A DNA stretch of 61,832 nt from Chloroflexota bacterium (GTDB lineage: Bacteria > Chloroflexota > Anaerolineae > Anaerolineales > UBA11858). Position 1 is the stretch's first letter. Every line of letters begins with the position of its first letter. Under the pieces are notes generated by a model, which saw nothing but the letters and a program-made list of their open reading frames with translations, was not told the DNA's origin and did not search any database. Below, in pieces: positions 7,673 to 15,714 of the stretch. The position numbers were made by a program, and so were the translations under genes. The stretch is from assembly GCA_016865865.1 (NCBI GenBank), contig VGOC01000007.1, positions 1-61,832 of the forward strand, in the 5' to 3' direction.

Positions 7673-8463
7673 ATCTCATCCGCGGATTCGACCGTTTTTT
7701 GAGGCGGGCTTACCGCGTCTTCGAGTTCTGCGATGACCCAGAGTGTGTGCTGCGCCTTCGCCTTTCGGAATCCCGACGCCCCATCTGCCTGCCGGATGGC
7801 GAAATCCCGGCCGGAAGCCCAATTTTAGAAATCCATCTCTGGAACGAACACATGCCCCCCATCCCAGACGAGGGATCAGATATTGCCTGGGCGAGCAGAT
7901 TGCAGCGCATGTTGATGCGATCTCTCCGGGCGGTAGCAAAGCTAATCCGTGATGATCCACGCATGGCAGGGGTGCGCGCCGTTGGAGGGGTGACTGTGCT
8001 CCCTTCGTTATACTCCAAGCGAGTACAAATTACGCTTTCGGCCCGCCCGGACATGAATGTCCGGGCCACCAAACGGCGCTGGATAAATCCAGCTTTAGCC
8101 TCTTGCAGGGCAGGTTCAGCCGGATTCATCCGGCGCTGCTTCGTAGCCCGGCGATTTATCGCCGGGGGGGATGGGCAGGCTAAAACGCATTTTATGCCCG
8201 TGACCAGTATATACACCAACCCTAAAGGTGGGCTGATTTATCGGTTAGGTTTCTCGATTTTCCCTTACCACAACCCCCTGGGGCGCTTCGGCGAGTTCTG
8301 GGAGAATTTCTATACCTGGTGGTTGATGTGGGCCTACAACCCGATCAGCCTGCGCGGGCGAAGTATGTACGATCTGCGCCGGGACGAGATCTGGATGTCG
8401 GTGGGGGAGTTCATGCGGCTTTATGATCCCCACCAAGCTATCGCCGGACGACCTGACCGCTAG
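7669..8463 (+). CDS. YkoP-like protein with an in-frame repeat insert
   Basis: A 264-residue protein beginning at GTG within the previous stop. The N-terminal half (RVFEFCDDPECVLRLRLSES, ILEIHLWNEHMP, GVRAVGGVTVLPSL) resembles the YkoP domain of Bacillus. The C-terminal half contains a Trp/Tyr-rich segment around FWENFYTWWLMW. Residues about 124-171 (ARPDMNVRATKRRW and on) are encoded by three consecutive interspersed palindromes (8040-8172) and are probably not part of the ancestral fold. Function unknown; coupling to the SMR-like transporter suggests an envelope or lipid role, by inference. Confidence 0.6.
   Translation: MNLIRGFDRFLRRAYRVFEFCDDPECVLRLRLSESRRPICLPDGEIPAGSPILEIHLWNEHMPPIPDEGSDIAWASRLQRMLMRSLRAVAKLIRDDPRMAGVRAVGGVTVLPSLYSKRVQITLSARPDMNVRATKRRWINPALASCRAGSAGFIRRCFVARRFIAGGDGQAKTHFMPVTSIYTNPKGGLIYRLGFSIFPYHNPLGRFGEFWENFYTWWLMWAYNPISLRGRSMYDLRRDEIWMSVGEFMRLYDPHQAIAGRPDR
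8040..8172. repeat. Three consecutive interspersed palindromes inside a coding region
   Basis: GCCCGGACATGAATGTCCGGGC (8041-8062) and TAGCCCGGCGATTTATCGCC with its closing GGG (8147-8169) are nearly perfect hairpins. Between them lies an imperfect one carrying CTGGATAAATCCAGC and GCCGGATTCATCCGGC. All are read through in frame by the YkoP-like gene. Confidence 0.85.
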
Positions 8464-8475
8464 AAACTCTAAACA

Positions 8476-8507
8476 GAAACCCGGTTTCTTGAAGAAACCG
8501 GGTTTCT
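8476..8507. repeat. Palindromic repeat after the YkoP-like gene
   Basis: GAAACCCGGTTTCTT and AAGAAACCGGGTTTC form a perfect 15-bp stem with a two-base centre. There is no T-tract. The stretch 8508-8863 holds no convincing gene apart from a candidate promoter at 8780-8788. Confidence 0.7.
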
Positions 8508-8779
8508 CAAGAGGACACTCTATCGTCAACAAAGCGCGTCAACCAGGCCGGGCGAGCTGTATCAGCACGTCGGCGGACTGGGGTATGGCCGCGATCAGCC
8601 CGGGGGTGGGGATCTCGCCCTCTCCTAGTCGGAAAATTGCGCCTCGATTATTGTAGCATGTGTTTCACGCGGCGCGTCCTCCAAGCGCTACCGAAAAGAT
8701 TCGCCACAAGGAAACGAAGCAAAAGATTAGCGCGAATTGCACACCAATAACTGGCGGCGCACCGATCTTACCGCAATTA

Positions 8780-8788
8780 TGCTATAAT
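8780..8788 (+). promoter_or_regulatory. Extended -10 promoter candidate for comEC
   Basis: TGCTATAAT (TGn plus a perfect TATAAT), 76 bases before the chosen comEC start. The same TGC-TATAAT form recurs at 35284-35292 and as TGCTAAAAT at 30419-30427, so it may be the common housekeeping form here. Confidence 0.5.
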
Positions 8789-8863
8789 ATATTCGCAACG
8801 AATAAGCGCCTCTCTCCAGAAAACATCAACCAACCGACGATCAGACTATTCGACCAATCCCCC

Positions 8864-11299
8864 ATGCCCCTCCTCTGGCTCTCTCTCGCCTTTCTCTCGG
8901 GCATCCTCCTCGCCGCCAACCTCTCCCTGCCCACAACCACCTGGCTGATTCTAGCCGGCGCGTCGCTCGCGGCGGCCTTCTTACGTTTTACGTTTTTACG
9001 CTTCAGGCTAAAACGTAAATACGTAAAACGTAATGACATAAACCGCTTCTCGCTCCTCCGCTCCCTGCCCCCCCTGCTCCCCGGCGCCCTCGCTCTCCCC
9101 CTCCCCATCATCGCCCTCGCCCTGACCCTCGGCGCGGCGCGCTACCAGGCCAGCCTCCCCGATCTCGCCGATCCGCGCTTCATCGCCCACTACAACGATA
9201 CCGGGCAGACCATGATGGTCACCGGCGTGGTAATTGACTTCCCCGACGTGCGCGACACCTACATCAACTTGCGCATCGAGACCGAACGCCTGCATCCTGC
9301 CGATGCCGTCCTGGGGACGCAAGTCCATGGCCTGATGCTGGCGCGCGTGACTCCCGAAAGAGAATTTCACTACGGTAATAAAATCGTCGTGCGCGGCCAG
9401 CTCTTCACCCCCCCTGAACAAGAAGAATTTTCCTACCGCGATTACCTGGCCCGTCAAGGCATTTATAGCTATATGCCCCGCGCCAGCACAGGAGTGCTCG
9501 ACACAGGGCATGGGAATCCGATCATGCGGAGAATATTCACTCTCAAAGAGCGCGCCCTGGAGACCGTCTACCATCTATGGCCTGACCCAGAAGCCTCCCT
9601 CTTCGCCGGCGTCCTCCTCGGCATCGAGACCGGCATCCCCGCCCCGGTGAAGGAAGCTTTCAAGAACACGGGCACAAGCCATGTGATCGCCATATCGGGA
9701 TTCAATATCACCATCATCGCCGGGCTGTTCGCCAGCTTCTTCGGACGGGTGCTCAACCCCCGCCGCGGGGCAGTCGCCGCCGCCCTGGGCATCGCCCTCT
9801 ACACAGCGCTGGTCGGGGCCGACGCCGCCGTGGTGCGCGCCGCCATCATGGGCGGCCTCTCGCTCTTCGCCCGCCAGGTCGGACGCCGCCAGCATGGCCT
9901 CAACACCCTGGCCTTCACCGCGGCCCTGATGTCGCTGCACGACCCCCACGTCCCCTGGGATGTTGGCTTCCAACTCTCCTTCGCCGCCACCCTTGGACTC
10001 GTCCTCTACGCCGGCCCTTTCCAGCAAGACTTCACCAACCGCCTTACGCTATCCGTTTCACGCTCCACCGCGCAGCGCATCGCCGGCCCAATCGGAGAGT
10101 ACTTCCTCTTCACCCTGGCCGCCCAACTCACCACCCTGCCCATCATGGCATATCACTTCGGGCGCATCTCGTTGAGCGCCGTCATCGCCAACCCGGTCAT
10201 CCTGCCCGTGCAGGCCCCCATCATGACCATCGGCGGTCTGGCCCTCATCCTGGGGGTCATCTGGCTGCCGCTGGGCAAATTGACGGCGCCGCTGGCCTGG
10301 CCCTTCATGTTGTTCACCATCCGGGCAGTGGAACTTTTTGGAAAATCACGCGGGGGAGTGCTGATCCTGGGGGATTTCGGCCTGCTGTGGGTGATCCTGT
10401 TCTACGGGCTGCTCTTCGGACTCACGTTCGGTTGGTCCCGCGCCCAGGGCTTGATTTCCGCCCTCAAGCCGATTCCAATCATCGCCGCCCTGGGCATCCT
10501 CACCATCCTGACCTGGCGCGCCGCCCTCAGCGCTCCCGATGGCCGCCTGCATCTGACCCTGTTCGACGTGGGAACCGGCGACGCCCTGCTGATCCAATCC
10601 CCCAGCGGACGCTACGCCCTGATCAACGGCGGCCCCTCGGCCAGCCTGCTCTCGGACGGCCTCGGACGCCGCCTGCCCCCCTTCGGCTTTGCTCAGGGCA
10701 AGCCCTTCCACCGGGAGTTGGATTGGCTGATCGTGGCCTCACCAGCCCAGGAGCAAGTCGCCGCTCTGCCCCGTACGTTAGAGCGATTCCCCCCGGGGCA
10801 GGTCCTCTGGGCCGGGTCCGAAAGTCCAAACCGTTCCGCCGACTATCTCCGTGAAACCCTCACTCGATACCGAATATCCAACATCCCCGCACAGGCCGGT
10901 CACACCCTGAATTTGGGATATGGCGCAATCCTGAGCGTGCTCACCGCTGGGAAACGCGGCGCCATCCTGCTGCTGGCATGGGAGAACTTCCGCGCTGTAT
11001 TCCCCCTGGGCGCTCACGAAGACGATTATGAAAATCTCCGGATGGGGAAAGACATCGGTTCCATCACCGCGCTGCTGCTGGCCGATAACGGTTACGCGCC
11101 GCTCAACCCCTCGGGATGGATCGCTAACCTCAACCCCCAACTCGTGCTACTCAGCGTCGCGCCAGACGACCCCTCTGGACGTCCCGACAAGGAGACGCTG
11201 GACGCCCTGGGCGGTTACTCCCTGCTACGCACCGACCAACATGGCTGGATTCATATTTCTACCGATGGAGAGCGAATGTGGGTGGAGGCGGAAAAATAA
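8864..11299 (+). CDS. comEC: ComEC/Rec2 DNA-uptake channel with degenerate hydrolase domain
   Basis: An 811-residue polytopic membrane protein for translocating single-stranded DNA during transformation. The start at 8864 (MPLLWLSLAFLSGILL) is preferred; the upstream in-frame extension is low-quality sequence before the promoter. Order: N-terminal membrane segments and OB-like DUF4131 region (to about 250), Competence domain with VIAISGFNITIIAGL and GADAAVVRAAIMGGL (about 265-540), C-terminal metallo-beta-lactamase-like domain (LTLFDVGTGDALLIQSPSG onward). The expected HxHxDH metal motif is replaced by LIVASPAQEQVAAL, so hydrolase activity is probably lost. Two repeat-derived inserts are in frame: KRKYVKRN near residue 50 (8980-9035) and FGFAQGKPF near 610. 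Confidence 0.9.
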   Translation: MPLLWLSLAFLSGILLAANLSLPTTTWLILAGASLAAAFLRFTFLRFRLKRKYVKRNDINRFSLLRSLPPLLPGALALPLPIIALALTLGAARYQASLPDLADPRFIAHYNDTGQTMMVTGVVIDFPDVRDTYINLRIETERLHPADAVLGTQVHGLMLARVTPEREFHYGNKIVVRGQLFTPPEQEEFSYRDYLARQGIYSYMPRASTGVLDTGHGNPIMRRIFTLKERALETVYHLWPDPEASLFAGVLLGIETGIPAPVKEAFKNTGTSHVIAISGFNITIIAGLFASFFGRVLNPRRGAVAAALGIALYTALVGADAAVVRAAIMGGLSLFARQVGRRQHGLNTLAFTAALMSLHDPHVPWDVGFQLSFAATLGLVLYAGPFQQDFTNRLTLSVSRSTAQRIAGPIGEYFLFTLAAQLTTLPIMAYHFGRISLSAVIANPVILPVQAPIMTIGGLALILGVIWLPLGKLTAPLAWPFMLFTIRAVELFGKSRGGVLILGDFGLLWVILFYGLLFGLTFGWSRAQGLISALKPIPIIAALGILTILTWRAALSAPDGRLHLTLFDVGTGDALLIQSPSGRYALINGGPSASLLSDGLGRRLPPFGFAQGKPFHRELDWLIVASPAQEQVAALPRTLERFPPGQVLWAGSESPNRSADYLRETLTRYRISNIPAQAGHTLNLGYGAILSVLTAGKRGAILLLAWENFRAVFPLGAHEDDYENLRMGKDIGSITALLLADNGYAPLNPSGWIANLNPQLVLLSVAPDDPSGRPDKETLDALGGYSLLRTDQHGWIHISTDGERMWVEAEK
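8980..9035. repeat. Family E degenerate repeat (ACGTTTTACG type), inside comEC
   Basis: Tandem heptamer-like units TTACGTTTTACG, then CTTCAGGCTA, then the inverted units AAACGTAAATACGTAAAACG. It is read through in frame within the N-terminal membrane region of ComEC and encodes Lys/Arg/Phe-rich sequence. Confidence 0.8.
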
Positions 11300-11322
11300 A
11301 AAGATCTCCCGATCGGTCTTCT

Positions 11323-11823
11323 TTATATGGCCGCGCCTGCCCCGGCGCCCAGGTTTTTACTGCGCTCGATGGATTGCAGCGCCAAATACTGCTCACCGAA
11401 CTTGCGGATATTTTCCATTTCGGTATCGTATTGATCGAAATGACGCTCTTCATCAGCGACGAGCGCCTCGAAGACTTTGCGGGAAGCAGAATCGGCGTTA
11501 GCAGAGCATTCGTTCGCCCAGATATTGTAGTCTCTGATGCTGCCTTGTTCCATCTGGCCAGCCAGTTCCAACATCTTCTCAACATCGAGGATTTTCTGAA
11601 CTGCCTTGGAGGCGACCATTTCCACTTCGCCCTTCAGGAAGAGGATCCTTTCGGCGCAGAGTTCGACGTGATTCATCTCTTCGATAGCAGTCCGCAAGAA
11701 CAGGCCCGATAGCAGATCATAGCCCTGATCCCCGCAATGAAAGTGGAAGTACATGTACTGGTGCACCGCCGACATTTCATCGGCTACGGCTTGATTGAAT
11801 AATTCGATGCTTCTTTCGTACAT
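11323..11823 (-). CDS. Bacterioferritin-like ferritin
   Basis: A 166-residue four-helix-bundle iron-storage protein. Diiron ligands are recognisable: E16 in VADEMSAVHQYMYF, the EEMNHVELCAERILFLKG block (Glu and His of helix B, Met region near the haem site), and EERHFDQY in helix D. Length is close to typical Bfr (about 158) with an Ala/Gly-rich tail. The start at 11823 has AAGGAGA 7 bases upstream. It converges on comEC and is divergent from the peroxiredoxin selenoprotein, fitting an iron/peroxide stress theme. Confidence 0.9.
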   Translation of the reverse strand: MYERSIELFNQAVADEMSAVHQYMYFHFHCGDQGYDLLSGLFLRTAIEEMNHVELCAERILFLKGEVEMVASKAVQKILDVEKMLELAGQMEQGSIRDYNIWANECSANADSASRKVFEALVADEERHFDQYDTEMENIRKFGEQYLALQSIERSKNLGAGAGAAI

Positions 11824-12001
11824 TTTCGATTCTCCTTATCGTAGTTTAGTGATATGTCGAGATTATAACCAACAACGAACCCCTTGACAAATGTAGACAG
11901 TATAAGTAAGAATGGTTAAATGTCACTGAATTGCCTGACGAAGCATCGTCTCGAATCGACAAGTTTTTCAACGCGAACATTTGAAAGGAGTATCGAAAAC
12001 C

Positions 12002-12748
12002 ATGGCATTAAAAGTTGGCGACAAGGCCCCGAATTTTTCCCTTCCAAGTCACCTGAATAAGGATGTGATATTAGCCGATCTGCGCGGCAAAACGACCGTC
12101 CTGGCCTTCTTCCCCCTGGCCTGGACGCCGATATGAACGAACCAGATTCCGTCGTACCAGGCAGAATATGCCCGGTTCACGGAGATGAATGTCCAGGTTC
12201 TGGGCATCAGCGTTGATCATGTCCCTTGTTTGAAAGCTTGGGCAGAGAGTTTAGGCGGCATATCATTTCCGCTGCTGAGCGATTTCTGGCCCCACGGCGA
12301 GGCGGCTAAAAAGTATGGCGTGCTGCGTTCCGAAGGTCATTCGGAGCGCGCCATTTTCATCATGGATCAAGAAGGGATCATTCGGTATATTGATATCCAC
12401 GCTATTGATGACCAACCCAACAACGAAGTGTTGTTCGCTGAGTTGGCGCGCATCAACCCGCAGGCCGCGCACAGGGCACCTGAGCGAAAACCCGCTTTCG
12501 AAGATTTACCCAAGGGCGGCGTGGTCTTGTACTGCAACCAATGGTGCCCGGGATGCAGGAAAGCGCGCGCCTGGCTTGCGGAACACCAGGTCGAATATCG
12601 AGAAGTGGATGTGATATTGAATAAACATGCCGCCGATCAGGTGCGCAAATGGGCCAACGGCAATCTGACCACCCCCACCTTCGATATCCATGGCACGATC
12701 GTCGTGGACTGGGATCCGAAGCAATTGGAGAAACTGCTGCTGAAGTAG
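12002..12748 (+). CDS. Peroxiredoxin-glutaredoxin fusion selenoprotein (UGA = Sec45)
   Basis: One frame runs from ATG at 12002 (AAAGGAG upstream) to TAG at 12748, interrupted only by TGA at 12134-12136. It gives 248 residues. Residues 1-150 are an AhpC/TSA-type peroxiredoxin: GDKAPNFSLPSH, then VLAFFPLAWTPI-U-TNQIPSY, where the UGA falls exactly on the peroxidatic cysteine of the TPxC motif. Residues about 165-248 are a glutaredoxin domain with VVLYCNQWCPGCRK (CPGC active site) and the cis-Pro motif TTPTF. Reading UGA as selenocysteine gives an intact peroxidase with its own reducing domain. A hairpin resembling a bacterial SECIS lies at 12149-12182. Annotation that stops at UGA would call only 12185-12748. 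Confidence 0.88.
12149..12182 (+). promoter_or_regulatory. Putative SECIS hairpin of the peroxiredoxin gene
   Basis: Drawn by hand: CCGT pairs with ACGG, ACC with GGT, GGCA with TGCC, closing a GAATA loop (12164-12168). The loop starts 28 bases after UGA and begins with G. Both features fit the usual bacterial SECIS rules (apical loop 16-37 bases downstream, G among the first two loop bases). Confidence 0.65.
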
Positions 12749-12753
12749 CATCG

Positions 12754-14199
12754 TTGACCGAACACAAAGAAGACAAGTTACCTTTCTGGACGAAGCTGGT
12801 CTATGGCGCCGGAGAGATCGGCCCTTCATCCATTGGCATGATGCGGTCGCTCTTCTTCGTCATTTACCTCACCGACACTGTTGGCCTAGACCCGCGCCTG
12901 GCCTCGTTCGGGGCAATCGTGGGACTGCTCTGGGATGCGGTCAATGATCCGCTGGTGGGGATGTTCAGTGACCGGGTGCGAACGCGCTGGGGTCGTCGGC
13001 GACCTTTTCTGCTGATCTTTTCGATTCCCCTCGGAATCTCTTTCGTAGCTATGTGGAGCGCGCCAGGATGGGATAGTCAGCTTTCCTTGATCGTCTACGT
13101 AACCTTAGCGTATATGCTGGTAGATACCTTCGGCACCCTGACCGGGATACCCTACCTCTCCCTGACCCCAGAGTTGACCAGAGAATACGATGAGCGTACC
13201 GCTCTTTCAGGTTTCCGAACCGTTTTCCAATTAGTGGCCTCGTTGCTGGTTGTGATCACTGCCCCCATGGTGATAGACCACGCAATCGAGACAGGTTTGT
13301 CTCAACAGGAAGGCTATATGACGGCGGCGGCTGTTTTTGGCTGCCTGGGCGCAGTCTTTTACCTGGGCGTTTTTCTTTTCGTTCGAGAGAAAGCGACCAT
13401 CGAACAGCCGCCAAAAACAATGCCCGTCTATAAACTGCTAGAACTCGCCTGGAGCAATATCCCTTTTCGCTTTGTGCTGGCGATCTTTTTACTGAATTGG
13501 ACGGCGCTGGACATGATCGCTGTGGTGTTCCCGTTTTACTTGCTCTACTGGATCGCACAAGGCAACCTGTTGGCAAAGGCGAATATCTTGGGCGTGGGAT
13601 TAGCCCTCGAATCGGCCTTTTTGGGCCTGCTGATGCTATTTTGTATTCTGTCGGTGCCATTCTGGATGTGGTTTTCTCGTCGCAGGAACAAGCGCGACGC
13701 CTATCTGATCGGAATGGCTTTTTTAGCGTTGGTGTTATTGCTGATTTTCTTCGTCCAACCCGACCAGATCGACGATCTGTTGATGCTGGGTGTTCTGGCG
13801 GGTTTCGGCGTCTCTGCCGCTTACGTGCTGCCCGACGCCATGTTCCCCGACATCATCGAGTGGGACGAACTACGGACGCGCCGCCGTCAGGAGGGGATCT
13901 ACTACGGGGCGCGCAATTTCATCCGCAGGGTGACGATGGCGATGGTCATGTTCGTTACGCTGCAACTACTGGGCTGGTCAGGCTACCAAACCCCGCCAGC
14001 AGATGTGACGGAATTCGTCCAACCCGACAGGGCGCTCCTGACAATTCGCGTCCTGGTTTCGTTCGTTAGTCTGGCGATGCTCTCCGCGGCAGCTCTTATA
14101 GCCTGGTTCAACCCCATGACCAGGGAGAGAAATATCCGGATCAGGAGACTGATCGAGCGGCGTAACGATCGAAAAATCTATCCCAATTCTCGCAAATAA
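12754..14199 (+). CDS. GPH-family (MelB-like) sugar:cation symporter
   Basis: About 481 residues with 12 predicted membrane helices. The signatures LVYGAGEIGPSSIG, DAVNDPLVGMFSDRVRTRWGRRRPFLL and FPDIIEWDELRTRRRQEGIYYG are those of glycoside-pentoside-hexuronide transporters. No ATG exists before the first helix; TTG at 12754, 5 bases after the peroxiredoxin stop, is the most reasonable start, implying translational coupling. Its 3' end overlaps the convergent kinase gene by 22 bp. Substrate unknown; the neighbouring sugar locus suggests a pentose or related sugar. Confidence 0.85.
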   Translation: MTEHKEDKLPFWTKLVYGAGEIGPSSIGMMRSLFFVIYLTDTVGLDPRLASFGAIVGLLWDAVNDPLVGMFSDRVRTRWGRRRPFLLIFSIPLGISFVAMWSAPGWDSQLSLIVYVTLAYMLVDTFGTLTGIPYLSLTPELTREYDERTALSGFRTVFQLVASLLVVITAPMVIDHAIETGLSQQEGYMTAAAVFGCLGAVFYLGVFLFVREKATIEQPPKTMPVYKLLELAWSNIPFRFVLAIFLLNWTALDMIAVVFPFYLLYWIAQGNLLAKANILGVGLALESAFLGLLMLFCILSVPFWMWFSRRRNKRDAYLIGMAFLALVLLLIFFVQPDQIDDLLMLGVLAGFGVSAAYVLPDAMFPDIIEWDELRTRRRQEGIYYGARNFIRRVTMAMVMFVTLQLLGWSGYQTPPADVTEFVQPDRALLTIRVLVSFVSLAMLSAAALIAWFNPMTRERNIRIRRLIERRNDRKIYPNSRK

Positions 14200-15683
14200 T
14201 CAGCCATCAGGGGCCATAATCGACGGTAGTGTTGGTAGCGAGCCTGATACTGTTCGTGTTGGCGCGGGGCCGGCTCGAAAACGCGTTCGAGTTTTACCAT
14301 GGCATCCACGCCCTGGGTGTAGCTCTCGAACAACCCCGCGCCAACCCCGGCAATGATCGCCGCGCCCAAAGCCCCGGCTTCGGTGATCACCGGGCGGGTG
14401 AAAGGCTGCCCAAAAATATCGGCGCAGGTTTACACCCAGACATCGGAACGACTGCCCCCGCCAACAGCTCGGTAGTCTTCGCACCGAATGCCGGTTTCCG
14501 GCAACGAATCGACCACTTCTTTGAGGTAGAAGGCCGCCCCCTCGATGATTCCCTTGAGTATCTCGCCGCGGCTGGTTTCCAGGCGCAGCCCGGCCATCAT
14601 GCCGAATGAATCCGTAATGAAGTCGGGCGGGCCGGTGGGCGCAAAATGCGGCAACACCATCACCTTGCTGGGGCCTGTTGGGACCTCCTCGAAGAGCGCT
14701 GGATAGATGGAATAACTCTCCGCTTCGGCCCGGCGGTGTTCGGCGGCGGCGAAGGTATCCCTGAACCACTTGACCAGCGAGCCGCCCTGATTATAGATGA
14801 AGCAAACGTAGCGATCGGGGATGGCGTGATGTTCGGTATTCAGACCGCGCTCGATCATCGCCTCGGGAGCAGGTTGTGCGGCGAAAACCGGGGTAACGCA
14901 ATGGTAAGTGCCCATGCCATACACGGCGCTGCCCGAGTCGACTACCCCGCAACCGACGGCGTTGGCGCACTGATCATGCGCGCCGCTGACGATTTGTACG
15001 CCAGGCGACAATCCCAACTCAGCGGCGATGTGCGCCGATACCATCCCGATCACCGTACCTGATGGAACCGCAGCAGGCAGCTTCGAGCGGTCGAGGCCGG
15101 CATCTGCCAGCAGGGAATCTGACCAGTCGCATTTGTGGATGTCGAACAGCAGGCTGCGGTTAGCCAGAGAATAATCCACCACTGGATCGCCGCCCAGCAT
15201 GAAGGCGATAAAGGCGCTCCAATGCAAGAATTTGTATGTGCGGGAGTATAGATCGGGTTGATAGGAGCGTATCCATTTTAGCTTGGTGAGGCTGTAATGA
15301 TTGCCAAGGGTGTTGCCGTTGATGGCGTACAGGCGTTCATCCGGCAGCAGCGCGGTCAGTTCCGCCAGGAATTCCTCGCCGCGTATATCGAAATTCAGCA
15401 GGGACGGCCCTAAAATCTGGCGATCCTCCGAGACAGGCGCCACCGCTTCCCCCAGCGAGGATACTGATAAAGCCTTAATCTCCGCGCCCGGATTGGAAAT
15501 CACTACCGAGCGAATGGCGGCTTTGACCTCTTCCCAAATGGCCGCGGCGTCGAGTTCCGCCCATCCCGGCTGGGGGGCAAGGGGGTCATATTCACGGTAG
15601 GCGGAGCTTAGCATCTCGCCATCGAGAGAGAACAGGGCAACTTTGAAGCCAGTCGTACCAACATCTATCCCGAGGAGGTTCAT
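14178..15683 (-). CDS. FGGY-family carbohydrate kinase with in-frame ochre codon
   Basis: ATP-dependent sugar kinase of the xylulokinase type, about 501 residues if read through. The start at 15683 (MNLLGIDVGTTGFKVALF) has GGGAGG 5 bases upstream. Motifs: the phosphate-1 loop DVGTTGFK, catalytic GAHDQCANAVG, and VGGGSRSDVW of the adenosine region. Codon 418 (14430-14432) is TAA, but the same frame continues with TCADIFGQPFTRPVITEAGA, the normal family C-terminus, to TAG at 14178. In homologues this position is often Gln (CAA), so a single C-to-T change or sequencing error is likely. If real, the last 84 residues are lost and the enzyme is probably inactive. Confidence 0.85.
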
Positions 15684-15714
15684 GACGCCTCCCGTTGATC
15701 TTCTTCGGAAATAT

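Noticed and set aside
8521-8650. Minus-strand peptide GEIPTPGLIAAIPQSADVL
   Set aside because: Looks coding-like, but there is no start codon in frame after an upstream TGA; at most a gene remnant.
8660-8863. N-terminal extension of ComEC by 68 codons
   Set aside because: It lies across the candidate promoter, has no family similarity and no RBS; MPLLWLSLAFLSG is a normal start.
12185-12748. Short peroxiredoxin-like gene starting after the UGA
   Set aside because: It would lack the peroxidatic residue and the N-terminal fold; the longer readthrough frame has an RBS and full homology pattern.
14430-14432. TAA in the FGGY kinase as a recoded codon
   Set aside because: UAA recoding is not expected in this setting and the position is not Cys; mutation or sequencing error is simpler.
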